Source: an uncultured Planctomycetia bacterium (GTDB lineage: Bacteria > Planctomycetota > UBA1135 > GCA-002686595). From it: DNA of 9,008 bases. Within the stretch, counting starts at the first letter, position 1. Each line of letters begins with the position of its first letter. Of this stretch, positions 5,194-9,008 are shown one piece after another. Under the pieces are notes generated by a model that saw nothing but the letters and a program-made list of their open reading frames with translations, ran no database searches and was not told where the DNA came from. The stretch lies in contig CALFYL010000247.1 of assembly GCA_937952135.1 (NCBI GenBank), positions 1 to 9,008 of the forward strand, in the 5' to 3' direction. The position numbers and the translations under genes are program-made.

Positions 5194-6176
5194 ACCCCGA
5201 TCCCGAACAACTGCAACGCGTGTTCGCACCCGTGCGCGACGGAATGCAGCGCATGCGCGAGGTGATCTCGCTGCAGCTCTCCGATGCGTCGCCGGCCGTG
5301 CGCGACATGCTCGAGCACGTCAGCCGCTTCCAGGGCAAGCAACTGCGCGCGGCGCTCGTGCTCTTGTGCGGCGATGCGAGCTCGAACTCAACCGACGAAC
5401 ACGCGTCGATCGCCGCGGTGGTGGAGATGATCCACCTGGCGACCCTGGTGCACGACGACGTGCTCGACGGAGCGAAGGTGCGCCGCCGCGTGGCGTGCGT
5501 GAACGAGCGCTGGGACAACCAGGTGGCCGTGTTGTTCGGCGATTACCTGTACGCGCGCGCCTTCGGGCTCTCGACCGATCTCTCGTCGCGCTTGTGCAGC
5601 CGCGTGCTGGCCGAAGCGACGCGCCGCATCTGCATCGGCGAGATCGAGCAGGCCGCGAGCCGCTACGACTTCGACATGAGCCAGGAGCGCTACGAGTTCA
5701 TCGCCGGCGCGAAGACCGCGACCCTGTACGCGGCGGCGTGCGAGCTGGGCGCGCGCTACCCGGGCGGTCACGAGATGGTCGGCGCGAACATGCGCCAGTT
5801 CGGCTACGAGCTGGGCCTCGCGTTCCAGATCATCGACGACTGCCTCGACCTGACGGCGACCGCGGAACAAGCGGGCAAGTCGGTCGGCACGGACGTCGCC
5901 GACGGCAAGGTCACGCTGCCGGTGCTGTGGGCCTACAAGCGCGCCGACGAGGAGCACCGCGCGAAGGTGCGCGACGCGTACACGCTCGAGGGCCTCGAGG
6001 ACCGCGTCGAACGGTTGCGGCGCTCGTGCGACCTCGCGGGCGGCGTCGAGTACGCTCGCGCGCGCGCCCAGGAGCTGCTCCGCAGCGCGGTGAGCCGCGT
6101 CACGTCGCTTCCGGCGGGCGCTTCACGTTCCGCGCTCGAGACCATGGCCGGCTTCGTGCTCGAACGCAACCACTGA
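5190..6176 (+). CDS. ispB: Long-chain trans-polyprenyl diphosphate synthase
   Basis: A 328-residue enzyme that extends allylic diphosphate with isopentenyl diphosphate, expected to make the side chain of the respiratory quinone. Length is normal for IspB/HepT-type synthases. Key residues: GKQLRAAL (49-56), the first Asp-rich motif LVHDDVLDGAKVRRR (86-100; DDVLD 89-93), GDYLYARAF (117-125), EIEQ (151-154), GAKTATLYAAACELG (173-187) and the second Asp-rich motif FQIIDDCLDLT (212-222; DDCLD 216-220) followed by GKSVGTDVADGKVTLP (229-244). Ala at the fifth position before the first DD, rather than a bulky aromatic, indicates a long product; the exact length cannot be read. The start overlaps the mobA stop (ATGA), with no Shine-Dalgarno, suggesting translational coupling. 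ResB, needed for c-type cytochromes, follows after 59 bases. Confidence 0.93.
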   Translation: MNPDPEQLQRVFAPVRDGMQRMREVISLQLSDASPAVRDMLEHVSRFQGKQLRAALVLLCGDASSNSTDEHASIAAVVEMIHLATLVHDDVLDGAKVRRRVACVNERWDNQVAVLFGDYLYARAFGLSTDLSSRLCSRVLAEATRRICIGEIEQAASRYDFDMSQERYEFIAGAKTATLYAAACELGARYPGGHEMVGANMRQFGYELGLAFQIIDDCLDLTATAEQAGKSVGTDVADGKVTLPVLWAYKRADEEHRAKVRDAYTLEGLEDRVERLRRSCDLAGGVEYARARAQELLRSAVSRVTSLPAGASRSALETMAGFVLERNH

Positions 6177-6199
6177 CGCCGCGCCGACTCCTACCCAGC

Positions 6200-6219
6200 T
6201 CGCCAAACCGTTTCGGCGA
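6200..6219 (+). other. Small hairpin between ispB and resB
   Basis: TCGCC (6200-6204) plus AAA (6205-6207) pair with TTT (6211-6213) and GGCGA (6215-6219), with C6214 bulged and a CCG loop. It sits in the 59-base gap, 16 bases before the resB ATG. It could be a processing site or affect ribosome access, or could be chance in GC-rich DNA. There is no following U-run to suggest termination. Confidence 0.3.
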
Positions 6220-6235
6220 TCCCCAAGCATCGAAG

Positions 6236-8905
6236 ATGGCGAACGACACTGTCGCGAAGGCGCCCGAGCCCGTGCCGACTCGGACCAAGACGCCGCGCAT
6301 CGGGTTTCTTTCGGCCGGCGCCATCCTGCTGGCCCTGGTGGTGATGGGGCACGGCCTCGGCGTGCTGATCCACGACTTCGCGCCCTACCGCGGGTTGCTC
6401 GCGTTGCTGCGCGAGGATCTGGAGCTCGCGAGCGCGGCCTTCTCGCCCTCGAACTGGGTGCTGCGCGACGGCTTGACGGCGCTGTTGCTCGTCGCGCTCG
6501 CCGCCTACGTCTTCGTTTGGCGCGAGCTCATCGCGCGCTTCTTCCGCTCGATGTACGTCGGCGTGATGCTCGTCGTGTTCAGCGTGACCGCGGTCACCCT
6601 CGGCGTGCTCGTGCCGCAGATCGACGGCTTCGAGGATCCCGACCAGCGCGTGCCGGCGATCGCCGACATCGACGAGCGCGTGGTCGACGAGTACCTGCGC
6701 TCGCCCAAGAGCGCCGGCGACAACTACGCGACGCCGCACCCGCAGGACCACGCGGCGCTGCGCGGACTTCCGCGGGAGCAAGTTGTGCGGCTCAAGGGCT
6801 ACCGCCAGCAATTCGACGCCTTCCGCTGGGCCGAGTCGTACTTCTTCTATCACCTCGCTCACGGCATGACCTACGGCGCGTTCATGCCCAAGGCGGCGAT
6901 CCCGCCGCAGGCGGCGGACGGGCTCGAGCGCTACGAGCGCGTGTACGGCCGCGAGGAACGGCGCAACCGCGAGAAGACCATGGAGGCGGCGTTCGCGTCG
7001 GCGCCGAAGACCGACGAGATCGAAGCGCTGATGAAGCGCAACTACTCGACGCTCCGGCGCGCCTTCGACGCGTGCACGAAGCTCGATCTCAATCGAACCT
7101 ACAAGTCGCACTGGTTCTCGGCGCTGCTGACGTTGCTCGGCGTCTCGATCGCCTTCAACACCTTCCGCGGCAAGCCGTCGAACTGGATCAGCGTCCAGAA
7201 GATGGGCTTCTTCGTCACGCACATCGGAATGCTAACGATGCTCGTGGGCGGCTGGATCTCGAACGTGATGACGGACCGCGGCATCCTGCAGCTCTACCTC
7301 GACGAGGCGCCGCAGGACACGTACTGGCAGCACTACCGCAGCGACAAGACGCAGCGCATGCCGTTCGCGGTGAAGCTCGACCACTTCGCGCGCAAGGAGT
7401 GGAAGGCGCTCCAGATCGAGCCGCTCGACAAGCAGTTCACGAGCCGGCCGCCGCGCTACACGCTGTGGCCCGGCCGCACGATCGCGCTGGATTACCAGCA
7501 GGATGAAGCGGGCGAGTGGAAGCCGCAGCTCGAGCTGCGGGTCGTCGAGCTCTTCGACCACGCGCGGGTCGACATGCCGAAGGTGAGCGAGGATCCGGAC
7601 GCGACCGATCCGATCCCGGTGTTCGAACTCGAAGTGCCGACGACCGAACGCGACCGCCAGGTGCGGGAGCGCGCCGGCATGACGACACCCGACGGGCCGA
7701 CGCGAAGCCTGCTGCTGTCGCCGCGTTTGCGCGATCAGGGGTACTTCGATCCCGCGCGCCGCTTCCGGCTCGTCGCGAGCTACGACCAGGATCCGGCGGC
7801 GCTGTTCCCGCCCGACGATTCGTCGCTGGGCGTCTTGTTCGTCGAGAGCCTGGGCTCATCCGATCCGCTGTCCGAGCCGGTCGAGGTGCGACTGGGCGCG
7901 ACCGTCGAACTCGAGGGCGGCTACTCGATCCACTTCGTCGACGCCACGACCGACTTCCGTGTGAACGTCGACAAGGACGACGGCAGCACGCACCCCGAGC
8001 CGCTCGAGCGCCAGCCCGACAAGTTCTGCGCGGTGTGGCTCGACATCAAGGGTCCGCCGTCGGCCGAGGCGCCGTCGGGGCGCACCGAACGCCGCATCGT
8101 GCACGAGCAGGTCGACGCGGTGGAGTACGGACTGCAGGACCGCTACCTGCACAAGAACCTCGTGACGAAGCTCCAGTGGAGCCGCTGGACGAGCCCGGGT
8201 CCGCCGCGCTTCGTGCTGCACTGGGGCGAGGGCCGCGAGCCCGAACTGGCGGCGCAGGACGGCTCGCGCACACCCGTGCAAATCGGCGCGAAGCTGGCGT
8301 TGCCGGGGGACTCGAACGTCGTCGCGAAGAACTTCTACCGCAGCGCGAAGTTCGAGAAGCGCCTGCGGTTCGAGGATTCGGTGCTGCGCGCCGACGGCTT
8401 CGACGAGTCGTTCTACAGCCGCGACGCGCGCGGGCTGGCGCTCGACGTGGTGAGCTTCCCCGGGACCGCGAAGGAGTCCGTGGAGCGCATCGAGATGGCG
8501 ACCACGGACACCCAGCAGGCCAACATCTGGATCACGCCCGACCACCGCTTCGCGCTGCGTTTCCTCGAGAACACCGAGGGCTTCCCCTTCGACTGGCGAA
8601 GCGTGCTGTCGATCGTCGAGCGCGACTCCAATGGCAAGGAATTCACCGTGCCGCTCGGCTCCGAGAAGGAGCGCGAGATCCGCGTCAACGACTACTTCAA
8701 GTACCGCGGGTACCGCTTCTTTCAGACCAACGCCGAGCCCCAGGACCCGACGTACTCCGGCATCGGCGTGGTCTACGACCCTGGCATTCCCACGGTGCTC
8801 GCCGGCATGTACACCATCATCCTCGGCACGATCCTCGCCTTCATGGTGCGGCCCATCGTGCTCGCGCGGCGCAAGTCGCGAGCCCGCGCCCCAGTCCAAG
8901 CATGA
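6236..8905 (+). CDS. resB: Cytochrome c biogenesis protein ResB/Ccs1 (System II), enlarged
   Basis: An 889-residue inner-membrane protein that, with CcsA, forms the System II machine that moves heme across the membrane and attaches it to apocytochrome c. Hallmarks: the first ResB helix SMYVGVMLVVFSVTAVTLGVLVPQ split over residues 105-128; SHWFSALLTLLGVSIAF (291-307); a helix with His329 (FFVTHIGMLTMLVGG, 325-339); a large, probably periplasmic domain (about 345-850); and the C-terminal signature YFKYRGYRFFQ (820-830), VVYDPGIP (845-852) and a last helix at 853-875. Unusual points: two extra N-terminal helices (about 23-46 and 79-96) and a roughly 160-residue loop (129-290) where typical ResB has a much shorter one. 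Common bacterial ResB proteins are about 450-600 residues. The start is the ATG after the ispB stop, with a weak binding site. The stop overlaps the next gene as ATGA. Confidence 0.9.
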   Translation: MANDTVAKAPEPVPTRTKTPRIGFLSAGAILLALVVMGHGLGVLIHDFAPYRGLLALLREDLELASAAFSPSNWVLRDGLTALLLVALAAYVFVWRELIARFFRSMYVGVMLVVFSVTAVTLGVLVPQIDGFEDPDQRVPAIADIDERVVDEYLRSPKSAGDNYATPHPQDHAALRGLPREQVVRLKGYRQQFDAFRWAESYFFYHLAHGMTYGAFMPKAAIPPQAADGLERYERVYGREERRNREKTMEAAFASAPKTDEIEALMKRNYSTLRRAFDACTKLDLNRTYKSHWFSALLTLLGVSIAFNTFRGKPSNWISVQKMGFFVTHIGMLTMLVGGWISNVMTDRGILQLYLDEAPQDTYWQHYRSDKTQRMPFAVKLDHFARKEWKALQIEPLDKQFTSRPPRYTLWPGRTIALDYQQDEAGEWKPQLELRVVELFDHARVDMPKVSEDPDATDPIPVFELEVPTTERDRQVRERAGMTTPDGPTRSLLLSPRLRDQGYFDPARRFRLVASYDQDPAALFPPDDSSLGVLFVESLGSSDPLSEPVEVRLGATVELEGGYSIHFVDATTDFRVNVDKDDGSTHPEPLERQPDKFCAVWLDIKGPPSAEAPSGRTERRIVHEQVDAVEYGLQDRYLHKNLVTKLQWSRWTSPGPPRFVLHWGEGREPELAAQDGSRTPVQIGAKLALPGDSNVVAKNFYRSAKFEKRLRFEDSVLRADGFDESFYSRDARGLALDVVSFPGTAKESVERIEMATTDTQQANIWITPDHRFALRFLENTEGFPFDWRSVLSIVERDSNGKEFTVPLGSEKEREIRVNDYFKYRGYRFFQTNAEPQDPTYSGIGVVYDPGIPTVLAGMYTIILGTILAFMVRPIVLARRKSRARAPVQA

Positions 8906-9008
8906 ACACACCGCTCTCGTCCCTGCAGTGGCTCGCGTTCGTCGACGTGCTGCTCGTCGTCGGCATCGCGCTGTCGTTCGTGTCGATGGCGCTGCACGCG
9001 CGCGCGAA
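8902..9008 (+). CDS. ccsA: Probable CcsA/ResC cytochrome c assembly protein, 5' end only
   Basis: Only the first 35 codons are in the window, cut by its right edge. The protein starts MNTPLSSLQWLAFVDVLLVV and continues GIALSFVSMALHARA, so it begins with one hydrophobic membrane helix (about residues 10-30). No CcsA signature such as the WWD heme-handling motif is reached yet. The name rests on position: the ATG overlaps the resB stop (ATGA, 8902-8905), and CcsA/ResC is the obligate System II partner usually encoded directly after ResB. Another small membrane protein or redox component is possible. Confidence 0.6.
   Translation, partial: MNTPLSSLQWLAFVDVLLVVGIALSFVSMALHARA

Noticed and set aside
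3939..5229. Long minus-strand frames opposite tatA, mobA and the ispB start
   Set aside because: They are antisense to genes with clear family motifs and have low-complexity Arg/Ser/Pro translations.
5366..6235. Extension of the resB frame 290 codons upstream, through ispB
   Set aside because: The frame is open only because stops are rare in GC-rich DNA. The translation is Arg-rich shadow of the polyprenyl synthase, and the ATG at 6236 follows the ispB stop.
7856..8911. A 351-codon minus-strand frame opposite the resB 3' half
   Set aside because: It lacks any motif, and the plus strand encodes the diagnostic ResB C-terminal signature.

Overview
The window is GC-rich, densely coding bacterial DNA. 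The best taxonomic clue is the secreted protein at 1253-2326. Its C-terminal Cys-rich module (Tyr-Cys-Thr-Ala, Gly-Cys, Leu-Cys, Gln-Cys-Gln-Trp-Trp-x-Arg-Asp-Pro) resembles modules I associate with secreted proteins of Planctomycetota of the Saltatorellus/Rohdeirhabdus type. The long ResB next to a separate CcsA fits that phylum too. This assignment is inference from memory, not from a search.

Layout. Positions 1-133 hold a 105-bp foldback element with perfect 27-bp inverted ends and no gene. Positions 239-827 (minus strand) carry a HigB-HigA type II toxin-antitoxin pair, toxin first, with a plausible promoter that would start transcription at the toxin's GTG codon (leaderless). Positions 863-1241 contain no convincing gene. 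Positions 1253-2326 (plus) encode a secreted protein of unknown function with a clear signal peptide; it converges on a SAM-dependent methyltransferase (2414-3064, minus), with a hairpin between them. A stand-alone MnmD-like tRNA methyltransferase (3111-3914, plus) is divergent from that methyltransferase across a very short gap.

From 4113 to the right edge all genes point right and form a likely operon: tatA, mobA, a long-chain trans-polyprenyl diphosphate synthase (ispB-like), resB and the start of a probable ccsA. mobA/ispB and resB/ccsA each overlap by ATGA, and the other gaps are 49 and 59 bases. The shared theme is building the respiratory chain: Tat export of folded cofactor-loaded enzymes, guanylation of molybdenum cofactor, the isoprenoid tail of quinones, and heme delivery and attachment for c-type cytochromes (System II). 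The resB product is 889 residues, much longer than typical ResB, with two extra N-terminal membrane segments and a large extra loop.

No tRNA, rRNA, CRISPR array, transposase or integrase gene was seen. I found no clearly new multi-gene system. The most unusual items are the foldback repeat, the apparently leaderless toxin-antitoxin promoter, the enlarged ResB and the structured tatA leader.
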